NCBI RefSeq assembly: GCF_032884065.1
Contig: NC_088866.1
Location: forward strand, 51,096,068-51,160,067
Direction: 5' to 3'
Length of the DNA stretch: 64,000 nucleotides
Source: Artemia franciscana
Lineage: Eukaryota; Arthropoda; Branchiopoda; Anostraca; Artemiidae
The number at the start of each line of letters is the position of its first letter. Positions within the stretch are counted from its first letter, which is position 1. Shown here piece by piece: positions 1 to 11,838 of the stretch. The position numbers were made by a program, and so were the translations under genes. Below the pieces are notes generated by a model, which was not told where the DNA came from, ran no database searches, and saw nothing but the letters and a program-made list of their open reading frames with translations.

Positions 1-480
1 AATATATTTTCTGACAGTTTCAGTATAACACCCTTAACTATTTCTGAGATATTGCATACATAATATTTTGATAACCAGTGTGCACATGCTGTCTTTTGAT
101 TCAGTTCAACATCCTAATTGGCACTTCTTGGAAGTTTCAGCTTATCAATCTTAGCCGTTCCTGAGATATTGTAGCTACGCACTTTGACAAGTAGAACACA
201 CATAGTGTCTTTAAAACCAATACCTCTCCCAACATTCTCTGAATGTATCAACTTGATACCCTCCTCTAATTGTCCTTGATATTTTATTTTTGTCGTTTTG
301 ACAACCCTTATGTACATTGTGTCCTTTGATTTTGCATAACATCAGATGCCCTTAGCATTTCTTTAAAGTTTTAACTTAATTCTGTAACCGTTTCTGAGAT
401 CAATACAGCTTGTATCCCTTTGGACAGCTTGTATGCACCTAGTAGTTTTTGATTTAGAGCCGCATCCCCCTCAATATTCC
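1..480. repeat. Diverged tandem repeat, period about 117 bp, about 4 copies
   Basis: Landmarks recur at regular spacing. GTTTCAG-like unit starts lie near 15, 131, 245 and 365. CCGTTCCTGAGATATTG-like blocks lie near 40, 158 and 390. GTGTCTTTTGATT-like blocks lie near 90, 205, 325 and 440. Copies differ at many sites, and the array runs off the left edge of the window. The short minus frame inside it is a by-product. Confidence 0.7.
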
Positions 481-958
481 CTATAAAACACAAAATTAAT
501 TAAAAAAATTAAAACCTTTCTGATTATGTACTGATAGAAATCTTATGTTACCCGAGGAGGCTATCTTTTACGAGCCTTTTTTTTAAAGCAGTTTGGTTAA
601 TATTTTGTTAAGGCAGTTCCTTATTTAGTTTTAACGCCATCTATGGATAATTGAATTTAGTTTTATACAGATAGGCCATTTCTAGACTAGCAATGATACG
701 AACTGACAACAATATGAGGAACAGCCCAAACCTCCCTAATCGTGAAGTCATGTCTGATAGCTTAACCATGTTTTTTTGGAAGTGGATCCATACCAGAACA
801 AATTTTTATGCTTATCAAGACAATAAAGACCAAAAGAAGTTAATAGCAGAGTCCTTTGAACTGGATAATATGAAAGCTACGTTTAAGAATCTTGTCTGTG
901 ACAAGAATTGAAATCAATAGCATTTTCAACACATTTTTGAACATTATAATAGTCTCAC
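481..958. other. AT-rich spacer with one unassigned small ORF
   Basis: Holds a 72-codon frame (693-911, plus) that is lysine- and asparagine-rich and resembles nothing I know. It sits upstream of the LINE ORF1-like fragment in a different frame and could be part of the same old element, but nothing proves it. Otherwise I see nothing here. Confidence 0.4.
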
Positions 959-1282
959 ATATCTGCTTTAGGATCAGCTAAGTCAAGTCTGGATTTTATT
1001 ATTAAAGATCTGCAAACCATTGTAAAACCCTTTAAGCTTGAACTTTCCCGGTTGAATGATCACCTTGATCAGAAAGACTACAGTAACCAGACCATAGCAT
1101 TCGAAGTACAAGAGGACGGACCCCAAGAAAATATTAAACCAAAGCTCCTCTTCTTGCATAAGGAAAAATTTCTAGGGATTGCGCTTACACATTCCAATTT
1201 GGCTTCAGTTAAAAGAATTGGAAGGGTTTCCACCAATACTAGACCCATACCTATTGTAAAAGACTGTATACAGCAACTGTAA
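959..1282 (+). pseudogene. LINE ORF1-like protein fragment (coiled coil + RRM-type domain)
   Basis: An open frame of about 107 codons ending in TAA. The first 40 residues form a heptad-like helix (LDFIIKDLQTIVKPF, then LSRLNDHLDQ). Next comes a segment with the order QEDGPQENIKPKLLFL, a spacer, then VKRIGRV and TRPIPIV. This coiled coil, then [Q]E..ENIK, then RIG(K/R)...RPIPIV order is the pattern of the nucleic-acid-binding ORF1 protein of many LINEs (L1-type RRM, Transposase_22-like). Only the middle of such a protein is present, the expected C-terminal domain is absent, and no RT follows. I infer a 5' piece or internally deleted copy of a LINE, not a host gene. Family identity is moderately sure; clade is unknown. 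Confidence 0.55.
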
Positions 1283-1650
1283 ATCCGTATATCATGTATG
1301 TACATCCGTACGTTTATAATCAATACGTTTATAATAGTGTTTTAGTATTAATAAAATGAAAAAAAATGATGAGGATGATATTACTATTTAACAAAATGAC
1401 TGATTTCACATGTAATCGGAGTTTCACCTGATCCTTCTTCCAATTTAATTCTGATTTTACTTTTTTTTTATCTTAATTGTATTGTCTTAGCATACTCCCT
1501 TGTACTACATCTGGAACTAGTTTTGGACTTTGGCAGCCATGGACGACTGCTTATTAACTTAGTAAATGATTTAGTCTTTGGCTTTTATCACCTCATACCA
1601 TATCACAGAGCTTGGCCTTTGAATAAATAAAAGCAACTTTTGTGCTGCTT
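1283..1650. other. Intergenic, AT-rich
   Basis: Contains an A-rich patch with ATGATGAGGATGAT near 1368-1381 and two AATAAA-like hexamers (near 1350 and 1622). No gene or element recognised. Confidence 0.4.
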
Positions 1651-1897
1651 TTGTGTGTTGATTGACATAACAGGAACGGATCCGCTCTCTTTGGGGTAGA
1701 TGGGGGGGGGTTAATTCTGAAAAATTAGAAAAATGAGGTATTTTTCTAATTTCTCGTCGTCCATGTATTAGTCGTCCATGGTATTATTAACCGTAAGTTA
1801 AAAATACCTCATTTTTTCTAATTTTTCAGAATTAACCCCCCCCCCCACTACCCCAAAGAGAGCGGATCCGTTCCGGTTATGTCAATAATCACACAAC
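1651..1897. repeat. Large palindrome, arms about 95 bp, of the 36.9-38.7 kb satellite family
   Basis: Left arm 1651-1746 and right arm 1800-1897 are near-perfect reverse complements. Both carry GGAACGGATCCGCTCTCT, a G (or C) run, and TTCTGAAAAATTAG, flanking a spacer of about 55 bases with two GTCGTCCATG copies. The arm sequence is the same repeat as in the array at 36865-38660, so this is an inverted pair of satellite monomers able to form a cruciform. Confidence 0.85.
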
Positions 1898-4800
1898 TTC
1901 GATTTACGGTGCAAGGGTTGTAAGTTGTGCAAGTTGCTTATTGTTACTTTGATACTTTGTTTACTTTGATACCTTGTTAACTTCGATCTTTTCTTTACTT
2001 TGAAACTTGGTACTTTGATATTGTTACTTTGTTACTAGTTTTGATACTTTGATGAAAGTTTGATGTTTAAAAAAATAATAATTTGGAATAAGGAGTTTTT
2101 TAAAAACTTGAAACTTTTTGCAATCAAAAAACTAACAAAAATTAATTAAAAAAGTTTCCGAATTTCAATCGGATGTAAAGCATTCATCCGCATAATGTAC
2201 AGCCCCTACATCAGCAATTGTTACGCCAAAACAAAGACGTACAAAGATGTGGCAATTGAAACCTTAACAAGGTCGCATCTGGAACTGTTGTCCTATGCAA
2301 AATCAAAGTCGGGACTAAGAAATACGGGGTCCCAAAATGGGAATATCCTATATAAGTGAACAACATGTAATATAATAAGATTAAGGGTACCAGTAATATT
2401 GACATCCCTAAGTTCCTCTCCTATAGTTATAAAATATAATAATCTAGCTATAACCAATATTTTCAGTTAGAGATGACACGGACTTTTCTTTTCTGAAAAG
2501 TTTTCTCTAGCTAATTCTGTTAATTCTAGTCATGCTGGTGTTAGTCGTGGCAGTGCCAGCGTTGGACAAGTTGACGACCCAGTAGCCAATTCGATTTGTT
2601 ATTACTTCTCATCTTCTGACTTTTCCAAGACAGTTTTCCTTTCTCTAGTCACCAACAGGGTGTTTAATGTTTTCTACAAAAGGTAGGTGGAATTATAGAA
2701 AATGGGAGTTTTTAATGTCTCATCTGTTGGCTGGTCGTAACTGTCCATTTGACTTCAATGGTCAAACTGTAACATGGATCTCAAAATTGAATTACTGTGA
2801 GCACAGAAACTGGAGGGATATGCAGCATTCCATCTACCCAGGAAAGTTATCTAAGATTATGGTGATCTTTTGCTCTACGTGAGATCAACGCTGGTAGTCA
2901 CCAGAAGATTCCACCTTGAAGACATCTCCAGCCAAGTTGCAAATAATAGAAGTGTGCATTCGTTGATAACGGACATTTCGGATAATCCTTCAAAGTGTGA
3001 CATAGTTTGCCTTTTTTATAAACTACCCCATTTCCTACTGATATTTTTTCGTATTTTTTTTTTTTATCAACTGTCTTGATCAATCGAGCTATTGGCGATT
3101 TCAACTGTACACTGCTTAAAAGTAGATTTGATTTTGCGGGTGATTCTTTTTTTGATTTGTTTCTTCTTCAGGTCTTCTTTTAACTGTAAGCTACCCACCG
3201 AGCCTATGTTTGGTCAACGTTTATTTACTGGTAGATATCAGATAGGAAAAAAAGAACGCACTATTAAATTTTGCATTCAATAGTCTATTCAAATATAGTA
3301 ATTGTTATGTCTAAATTACATCTCAGCCCCTCTCTCCCAATGGGGCCAGATATAGTCCTGAGCTATACATAAAAATGTTTACTTTTTTGCTTATTTCTAA
3401 TCGACAGTTAGTTCATTAATTTCAAATAAAGCCAATATGAAAAACTCAAAGTTTCCTATATATCCTAGGGCTCCACCTGGTCTCATTAGGAGGGACTAGA
3501 GCGCAATTCTGACGGCAGCGATTATACTGTGATATATTGATTATTAATATATCTTGAAAGAGGGTAATCATAAACCATATCCCCTGTAAAAGAGATGCTA
3601 TAATAACAAGAGTAGCAACAATCGAATCCCCACTCAACACCCCTTTTTCTAAATAAAATGATAACTACTATGGCAATGGTGCCTGAGACAGCCCTAGTCT
3701 ATATAGGCTTAAAATATAATTTTACTTTATAATACGGGCTAACGGAAGTTTATTAGCCAGTTTTTACTGCTTTCTCCCATTTTAATCCAAGTTTTTCAAT
3801 CGTGGAAAGAGCAAAATTAACGTTTTATTCAGTGCCTTTTTCCCGGTGTATAAGCCAATAGAAAGCATGTAATCCTTTTGATTGGATAATTTTTTTCTCC
3901 TTTTTGACATCCGGCCAACAGAACTACATGATTTTAAAAAAAGAAAAGAAGAGGGATCACATCGCCATCTAATGGAAATTGTTTGGCAACTACTTTCGCT
4001 CGACATAATCCTTAATCACAGGAAATCTGGTTAAAACTGGGAATACTTTTTAAACAAAAACGAATCAAAACCAAAAACAAGAGCAAAAAAAAAAAAAAAA
4101 AAACAAATGTAGAGTTTAATCCTAAGAACGGCAAACCTAAAATCTCAATAACAAGTACCGATCGAATTTTAATGAAAATAAAACTTCGAAAGAAGGTATA
4201 AAATGGCAGCTGTCTTGCACAATAAAATACATGTCCACTACTAAAACAACAAAGCAATATACACCTACAGCACAGGGGCAGATATACAGACTCAAAATCC
4301 AGTAACAACGAGGAAGGGCAACTAAAATTCTACAATGTGAGGGCTAAACAGAGGAGGCATGTATAGGTTGTGGACAATCATTCACAAGGTAGGGATATAA
4401 TAAAACAATTTTTCACCGCTGTTTGGAAAAAAGCAATATAAGATTACGCAATTATTCTTTACACGAATTGGAGCGGAGGCAATGGGACCTTATCTACTTT
4501 TTACATTTTTTTTATGTCAAACTACTTAATTAATTCTTGTTTTTTTTTTAGTTTATAGACATTCCATAAGCATTAGGGCTAATTCCAAAATTAACTCCAT
4601 ACTTTAGCATATAACCAAACATCAATAATTTCTGAACGTTTTCCCCTACCCAGATGATTGGCTTATTAAATCAGAAACGGCATGATTTTTCTTTTTTTTG
4701 AGTTTTTACGGACTTGATCACATTGACCTTTGAACATTTTATTTACTAGAAATAAAAATGGGTCATTTAATTTCCTTGTAAATTACCTGTTTTGGTTTTT

Positions 4801-4925
4801 TTGGAGTTTTCCCCTACCCCTTCGAGAAAAATCCTGCGTGTATGTTTTGCACCCGAGGTGAAATTAAACACAGTTTACTTAAGAGTTTGAACTCTAGCAT
4901 GGACTAAAGTCTTTTTTTCTTAGGA
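1898..4925. other. Long AT-rich stretch without a supported gene
   Basis: From 1925 to 2065 there is a degenerate simple repeat built on ACTTTGATAC/ACTTTGTT words. A run of 19 A lies at 4085-4103. Small frames at 2667-3283 and 3446-4308 have no motif or exon signature that I recognise. I see no clear transposon termini. Confidence 0.5.
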
Positions 4926-5075
4926 CTTAAACCAGAATTTTGACATTTGTAAACAACGGTCAAGTTTCATAACTTGTTGTCTAGGCCCTACGGGCTGCAA
5001 ATAATTATGTCAACCCCCGAGGCACAGTTATTTGACTTGGGACTATTTTTGAACACAATAGCTACCTCAAAGTTT
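4926..5075 (-). repeat. Diverged fragment of the hairpin-ended element family
   Basis: Text around TTGTAAACAACGGTCAAG, GCAAATAATTATGTCA, ATAGCTACCTCAAAGTTTTGATC follows the same order as 51830-51965 inside the complete copy at 50768-52498, with many substitutions. Orientation is the same as that copy (minus). No ends are present. Confidence 0.6.
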
Positions 5076-8032
5076 TGATCGGATGTCATGAGTTGGTGTT
5101 TACCAGCTTTTTTGGTTGAAATTTGGAGAAACTGATCGAAATAGAAATAGGGTGGTGTTTCCATACCCACAAAGGCGAGTATTTATCAGATATCTGATTT
5201 AACGCCAGTTCGTTAATACCGCCTAGAAAGGGCAAATGAAGATAATGCTTATTGGATTGAGCTACTTCTTAAGGGATGATTAAGGAGTCAGAAATTCTGC
5301 AACTAATGCGAGTCGTGTTTGCAGGCCACATACACATGAATCTATTGGGAGGGTGGGGAGGATTTGTCAAAACGGCAAGAAAAACGGGTGAACCCGTCAC
5401 TAGCGCAATGACATCTTTAAAATTTACAATTGTAGTTCTGCTTTAGCTTCTACCAAACAACACCTCACAATAAATTCTCTTTTAATGTAACTAGCCCATT
5501 CATAGTAGGCTAACTTTAAGCTAATTTAATATCAGGTTGCTTTTTTTAGACAAGAGTTCAATGCTGCAGCACATCTGGAAAGAATCAGGCCAGGGTTCTG
5601 TATGGAAATTATGGGGGAAATCAGGATCACGCATAATATCAACCCATGTGAGGTACATACAGAGAGGATATTGAAGAGGGTTTGGGGGCCGTAATTCACC
5701 TTTCCCTGAATGTCGAGTTTTGTTCTATTGTGCTCTCTGTACGAATTCCCTCTGAAACAAAACCCTCCCTATATGCCTATCTCAATGCATACAGCAAATG
5801 CTATGTAAAAGCAGCATAGGGCGTGCTACTTTACTTAGTAATTAAGGAGTGGGGTAACATCAGAGCAAACACTGAGCATGATTATGGTATATTTTCATCA
5901 AATATTAATTATTATCTATAATATTATCTATCTAATTATCTCTTAATTATCTATAATATTATCCCACTGTTTTCAAAGCTACAACCAACTCAAAAATAAC
6001 GATATATGGATAGATCATTGGACTGGTGAAAGTAATTTTTCATTTCAGCTCCGAGTCCGACTTCACTTATCGGCTGTTTTTAAATTTTATCGAAGCGCTG
6101 CCCTTACATTACCCCTTTCCGACAAAGAGTATGGGATGATAAATATTTGCAACCTCGCAATTTGGTTCTCAGGATATTTAAAGTTTGTATTTAATTTTTT
6201 TGATTTCAAAAAAGCTGCGAAACAGAGCTTTTCATATGGATGTTGTTTTGCCATGTTTTCAATGCATAAGAAAACGTTCTTTTTAAAAACAAATAATTCA
6301 CTATAAAAGAAAAAATGAGTTTTTCTGCTTTCCTGCAAGATACATATTGGAGATGAACTAGTTTTGGAAACAAGTAGGGAAGCTTATTAGACAAATACGT
6401 AGAGGACGGAGGGGGCTGGATTAATATGTATAATCTTATGATTGAAATCAAATGAAAATTAAGAAAAATGTTTAGAACTTTTCATAAGACAATGAACAAT
6501 TAGTATCTTAAAATGTTTTTTTTACGAAATTTTTAAATTATCTATAAAAAAAAATGTAAAAATGGAAAGGTTATGTGGTCTCAGAAATAATTTACGCAAA
6601 AATTTTTCTCAAGCGCTGTATAAGCTTACTTAAATTTTAACTTAGAAAAAAGAAGTAAAACTAAAACGAAATACTATACGAGCCAAAATAACTACATTAT
6701 AACTTCGCGATTGAATAAGAAGTAACTATTAAAAAAAGAAAAAAAAATACTTCTCCTGAATTCTAAAAAAACAAAACTAAGAAAAACAGCTGTCAATATT
6801 GGTTTATACCAATAAACTTAGAACACTCCCGTTTGAATACGGATTAGATCTCCTGAACTTTTATACCGGGTATCATGATACTACATTTTTTCCATTTTTC
6901 TCCAAAAAGGAAAATTTTTTCTACCAGTCGTGAGGGGGAGGGCTACTCATTTTTCATGAATATTAATCATTTGCATGTCAAATTTATCCTAACTACCCTC
7001 TCTATACAACCTGCTTTTGACAGTTAACCATCTATTCTACTAGCTTTCTGTAACACTCTTCCAATACTCCTTTAGCTGCATATAAGTTGCTGGAATATTA
7101 AGTTACCTTATATTGGTAATTGATGGGTTTTTAATTGTAATTGATTAATTACCACATATTGGTAATTGGTAGCACTACCACTTATCTACTCCATCAAATA
7201 GGAAAGCTTTTTATTGTTTCAAAAGTAAAAACTTCTGCGTTAACTCTCGATTTTTTTTAATCGATAGGTAGAAGACCCACTTAATAGCTGCTACGTCAGG
7301 CAACATGAAGGAAGGAGAATCATAAAAACGTTATATATGACTAAAAGGGCCATATCCAGGGTAATTTATCAGGAGGGAGGGTAACCATTTTTTTACGAAA
7401 CGCAAAAAAAATGTTTACAATTATTTTCGTTACCTTTGTGTGAGTCGGACTTTTTCTCCTTTTTTGTGGGGGGGGGGGGTAAGGCAGATAGCCCCCCACT
7501 CCCTGTTTTAATGGCTAACTGTATACGATTATATGACAAAGAAATGTTGGTTAAAGCATATGTCTGTTTTAACACTTCGTTTTGAAGTTTAATGCTCTGT
7601 TTTAACATCTGGAGGGGAGGGGGTATTTAAAGCCCTTGTTGCACAGAGCTATCATGTACGTAAGGAGAGTGGAAGATTATATCCGAGTGTAAGAAGAGTA
7701 TATCCGAGCAGTTGATGAGAATGATTGAGCCCGTAAATTGTGGAAAAATAGAATTTTGCCACAATTGCAACCACATTTCTCCATATTTTACCTTAATTTA
7801 CCACGATTTTGCCTAATTCTTGTTAGTTGATAAAAATAGCACAAGAGTCAATAAAATCTTTGTAACCTAAATTTTTTTTAGGTAAAATTTTTAACCTAAA
7901 AATATTTCGAAGCGTTTTGGGTACTGAAGTTCCCCTTTTAAAAAGAAAACAGACTGACTACCCTTTTCTGAACAAACAATCTAATTTAAAAAAAAAAACT
8001 TTTTTCTTGCTTCTTATCGACATGGAATATAC
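5076..8032. other. AT-rich stretch without a supported gene
   Basis: Downstream of TMEM222. Contains a G run at about 7466-7480, and TATTGGTAATTG words repeated near 7110-7170. Short frames (6087-6451, 7393-7608) show no recognisable domain. Nothing else seen. Confidence 0.5.
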
Positions 8033-8248
8033 TTACTTAGGAACAAGCAAGCTCAAGCCGGCTACTAGAGTGACAAATAGTACAAAAGGTACCCAGGTCT
8101 TAAGAACACTAACTGCGCTAATATATCTAGAATGTACTACAAAATAAAACAGGATAGAGACCATGTTCCAGTTGTTCTTTCCGTGGTAGCCCATGTTGTT
8201 TAAAGCTAATGCCACGAATGAGTGGCAATTGTCACAGCAAAGATTATG
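8033..8248 (-). CDS. TMEM222: TMEM222 coding exon 3 (C-terminal exon)
   Basis: Encodes residues 99-169 and a TAA stop. It begins HNLCCDNCHS directly after acceptor TTTTCCAG, so the junction reads EEYKNHM/HNLCCDNCHS, as in other TMEM222 proteins. Residues 105-115 hold NCHSFVALALN. Two hydrophobic segments follow, about 127-147 and 150-167, separated by KTW, consistent with a two-pass C-terminal membrane anchor. The stop overlaps a strong donor-like GTAAGT. An alternative form spliced there would drop the last codon and run into an unseen exon, but the length to the stop already fits the family. No clear minus-strand AATAAA was found in the few hundred bases downstream. Codon use is AT-rich like its surroundings and the reading frame is intact. 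Confidence 0.95.
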   Translation of the reverse strand, partial: HNLCCDNCHSFVALALNNMGYHGKNNWNMVSILFYFVVHSRYISAVSVLKTWVPFVLFVTLVAGLSLLVPK

Positions 8249-9429
8249 CTGGAAAAAGGAAAAACAAGTAAAATTTAAATCATAATATATGCGTAAACAA
8301 CTAACAAAAAATTCCCGTAAAATTTTGCCATAAATACGTCGTTTTGGATACCTACCCTTAACTGCAAGAAAATTCCTCGGAATAAACAAAAATACTTAAA
8401 AATCAAAGGCTTCACTAAAGACTAAAGTTTTTAAGGGATAATGTCGCCATTTTTTCTTTCATTCTGACTTACTTTTGAAAATTAACACTATAGATCTGTA
8501 TATTTTTACAAAGGAGGCAGACAGGGGTTAAGTCAAATGGATTTGATTTAAATTTTGATTATTACATTTTGATTGACAATTGGATTATTTACATTTTCAT
8601 TATTATATATCTGATTTTTTTATTTTTATCAGTATCTTAATATTACAACTGGCACCAATTTTTAGTCATATTTTAGGTGGGAAAGCCGATCCACCAGACT
8701 CCGATGTAGATATTCAAACTATTCATAACGCAATCTCAATCACAAGTTTCTTAAAAGCCTGGAGATTGCCAAACCCTCTTCTTCACCTATATAAAAGTGT
8801 CGATCTTTTTATATTTAATTATACTTTTTAATAGAAATTGTATTATTAATATTATCAATTTTATTAATAATAATTTGGCATTCGTATTCAAAACAATGTG
8901 AACCAAAAATATGCTCATAGATAGAGATTCTTTTCATTGGGTGATGTAAAATCCGACAGCTGAAGCAAAATTCTACTCACTTGACAACCTATCTTTACTC
9001 CATCTCTGGATAACTTAAAAATCCATGAAAGGTTTTATTTGTTTTGAACAACAATTTGCAGTTTCATCGGAATTATCATTAATAAAATCAATAATAATAT
9101 TATTTCTAGGCTTTTGAGTAGTCTGCTATCATTTCTTAGGTGCAGCATATGATTTGAAAGATTTTATCTTTCGTTGGATCTGCTGGCAACTAGAAGAATA
9201 TCAGCATTTTGTGACCTGAGAGCCAAATTGTTCTCCTCCTAATTGGCTAAAATTGGCCAAATTGGCTACTCCTCCTATACTCTTCCTTTTCCCTTCAATC
9301 TTGTTCAATTGTTAGTTGATACTGCTGTGTTGCGGTTTACCTTATCTCGGAAACAATAGTTTAAATACAATACATAGATTGTTTCATATAGTATTAAATA
9401 TAGTATATATTTTAAACATATATTAAATG

Positions 9430-9612
9430 TAGTATTATTTAGTTACTATTAGTTAGCTAATTTTATTTTTAATTAACTTGTATTTTCATTATAACAGTTT
9501 ATACAATAAAATTTATTCTACTTATTGTTTATTTTGCTTATAATATACTTGTAATAGGATAGTTTATTAGCCTATTCTAGTTGAGAGCTTAGTATCAATC
9601 TTTTTCCCTTTT
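9430..9612 (+). repeat. Direct repeat, left copy (pair with 10048-10215)
   Basis: Aligns along its length with 10048-10215: shared TTAGTTACTAT, TATTTTCATT, AAATTTATT, CATTGTTA/TATTGTTTA, TGTAATA and CTCAATCTT/ATCAATCTT in the same order. The copies are diverged, and their starts are about 620 bases apart. Confidence 0.7.
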
Positions 9613-10047
9613 GACAATGAATATACATATTTAACATATTAAAATACATTTTAACATAACATAAACATACAATACATATAGAAAGGGTACTTTTGCCTTA
9701 TAGCCACCACACTCGAGATCTTGTATCGCGAACATGAGACAATAACCCGTTTTCATGGTATTTATACCAGACAATATTTGCTTCAACTCGGTGGGAAACT
9801 ACATTGTAGCTATATTTTGATTAAATATTTAGTTGGTATTTGGTAAGGCTAGATTAGGTTACGGATTTAATATAACGCGGTCTGGGCGCCCCCCTCCCAT
9901 AATTCTTTGTTGTAATCTTCATAATATTGTAGATAAAGTATTATATCTTCATCACATTTTGTTTTACTTCATTATCATTAACCAAACTTCACTTCTCGAC
10001 AGAACTTGAGTGTGGCGGCTATAAGACACAAGTAACATAGCAGGTAT

Positions 10048-10215
10048 TAATTAGTTACTATCCGTTAGCCAATGTCTTTTCAATGAACTTTTATTTTCAT
10101 TTTAATTGTTTATACTATAAAATTTATTTTATCCATTGTTAATTTTGTTTAAAATACACATGTAATAAAATCATTTCTTAGTATATTATGACTGATGGGC
10201 TTAGTCTCAATCTTA
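10048..10215 (+). repeat. Direct repeat, right copy (pair with 9430-9612)
   Basis: See the left copy. A 35-base inverted pair (9686-9722 and 10001-10035) lies between the two copies, so the order is direct repeat, inverted arm, about 280 bases, inverted arm, direct repeat. Confidence 0.7.
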
Positions 10216-10482
10216 TAATTCCTGTTGTTTTGATTAGAAATTCGGTACATTGCACTCACCAAATAAACTTAATACCAATCCAGTCATGCTATAGTAACCG
10301 CATCATTATAATTATTTCGCAATTTTTTGGTGTTGTTATAATCAATTTTTTCCCACCCCATGGACAAAATCTGATTCTTGGTATTTGATATATTTTTTTA
10401 TGTAAATATACCGTTTAAAAAAAGCATTAACTAAAAAAAATCAAACAAAAAACATAATTTACATATTATATTCCTATCTTAC

Positions 10483-10693
10483 CATATGGTTCTTATATTC
10501 TTCAGCAGAAGCAGATATGGATGAATCATATGCCACACTTTTCCCTTCAATCTTGTTCAAATCTAACTGCCAAAACTTGACAGGGTCACCAAAAGCCATT
10601 CTTTCTTCATTAACATAGTATGGGCCGGCAAAATCACGTATCACACCCTCTGTTGTTGCAATCCCCATATGACCAATAATAGGAAACAACCAA
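10483..10693 (-). CDS. TMEM222: TMEM222 coding exon 2
   Basis: Encodes residues 29-98. It opens with WLFPIIGHMGI and continues through GVIRDFAGPY, MAFG and the EEYKNHM end, all characteristic of DUF778/TMEM222 proteins (RTE1 in plants). The acceptor ATTTTAG ends at 10694 and the donor after ATG is GTAAG. The exon is 211 nt, so exons 1+2 make exactly 98 codons. Open frame continues upstream to an ATG at 10740, but family conservation starts at Trp29, so I read that part as intron. The family is known as small membrane proteins of the secretory/endosomal system: plant RTE1 acts on the ethylene receptor ETR1, and human TMEM222 is linked to a neurodevelopmental disorder. The GHMG histidine together with the DNCHS cysteine of exon 3 recalls the layout of NlpC/P60-LRAT folds; that is inference. 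Confidence 0.95.
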
Positions 10694-11838
10694 CTAAAAT
10701 TAACATTTGATAATACTACATTAAATTCCCATAGATTCATATTTGCCTTTAAGAGTTCCTAAAAAAAACCTACAGAGAACTTAAACATCCCATTGAACGT
10801 CCCAGGTCCTTCGCTAAAAAGTTCACCCCTAAAATACCAAAACCCCATTGTGTCACTGCTTTGGCTTTTAGTATCTAAGCATCAAAGTCGTGCTAATTTT
10901 TACACTTTTTTGTAATTATAGGAATGTTAATGATCTGCGATGTTGCGAAAAAAAAAAATCGACGTCATAGTCAAAACTAATGTCATTACTGAGGGCATTT
11001 TAGTTCTTTAAAATTTCTGCAAATTTTTTCCATAATAACGTTGCAATAATGAAAGCACAGGAAATAAAAAACAATAATTCTGAATCGGTTATAAATGGCT
11101 ATTTTTCTCAATAAACCAAAATTTAGGAATACATTTTTAAATTTTGGGTTACTAAGAACTGTTCTAACTTTTGGGGCCCCGTTAGGGTCTCAAAATTTGC
11201 ATTCCTGGAGAAAAAATTAATAATTTACGAAAGTGGATAAAAAGAGGCATCATGTCATGTATTCATGTTCATTGTAGTCAAACTATGTACACCAACCATT
11301 AAATGTTTACTGCTTCAAGTAAATTAATCAAGTTATAGAACTTGATTAAGTTCTACGTCATACCTTGTGATGACGTAGTGTGATTTTTTTAATTTTGTAG
11401 TTTTTTTTTAATTTTATTTTTAGTTTTCTGTGTTTTTTAGTTTTTTAATTGTTTTTATTTTTTTATTTTATTCTTATTTTTTTGTTTTTTTTTTTTAGTT
11501 TTTTTTTGTTTTTTTCTTGTTGTTTTTTAGTTTTTTTGTGTACTTGAAATAATAAATACCAATTCTGAATCGGTTATAAATGATTATTTTCTCACAAAAC
11601 CGAATTTAGGAATACATTTTTTTTTTAATTTGGATTAATAAGAATTGTTTTACCTTTTGGGGCCCCTTTCGGGTTTCAAAATTTGATTTCCTGAAGGAAC
11701 AATTATGAAATTACGACAGTGGATAAAAAAAAAGGCATCATGTTATGTATTTACATTCATCGTAGTTAAATTATGTACACCAACCATTAAATGTTTATTG
11801 CTTCAAGTAAATTTATCAAGTTATAAAAAAAAATCAAT

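Larger units (their letters stand above)
8249..10482 (-). other. TMEM222: TMEM222 intron 2 (2.2 kb, GT-AG)
   Basis: Bounded by GTAAG at 10482 and TTTTCCAG at 8249. It is AT-rich with no supported gene. It holds a pair of diverged direct repeats (9430-9612 and 10048-10215), a pair of inverted 35-base segments (9686-9722 and 10001-10035), and a 23-base exact copy of part of exon 2 at 9286-9308. The small frames at 8580-8831 and 10188-10388 have no recognisable content. Confidence 0.85.

Noticed and set aside
2211-2405. Plus-strand translation slightly like a pogo N-terminal HTH (KYGVPKW)
   Set aside because: Only a few residues match, frames are closed and no transposase follows.
4012-4308. 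98-codon hydrophobic minus-strand frame
   Set aside because: Its Phe/Leu run comes from the 19-A tract and there is no conserved feature.
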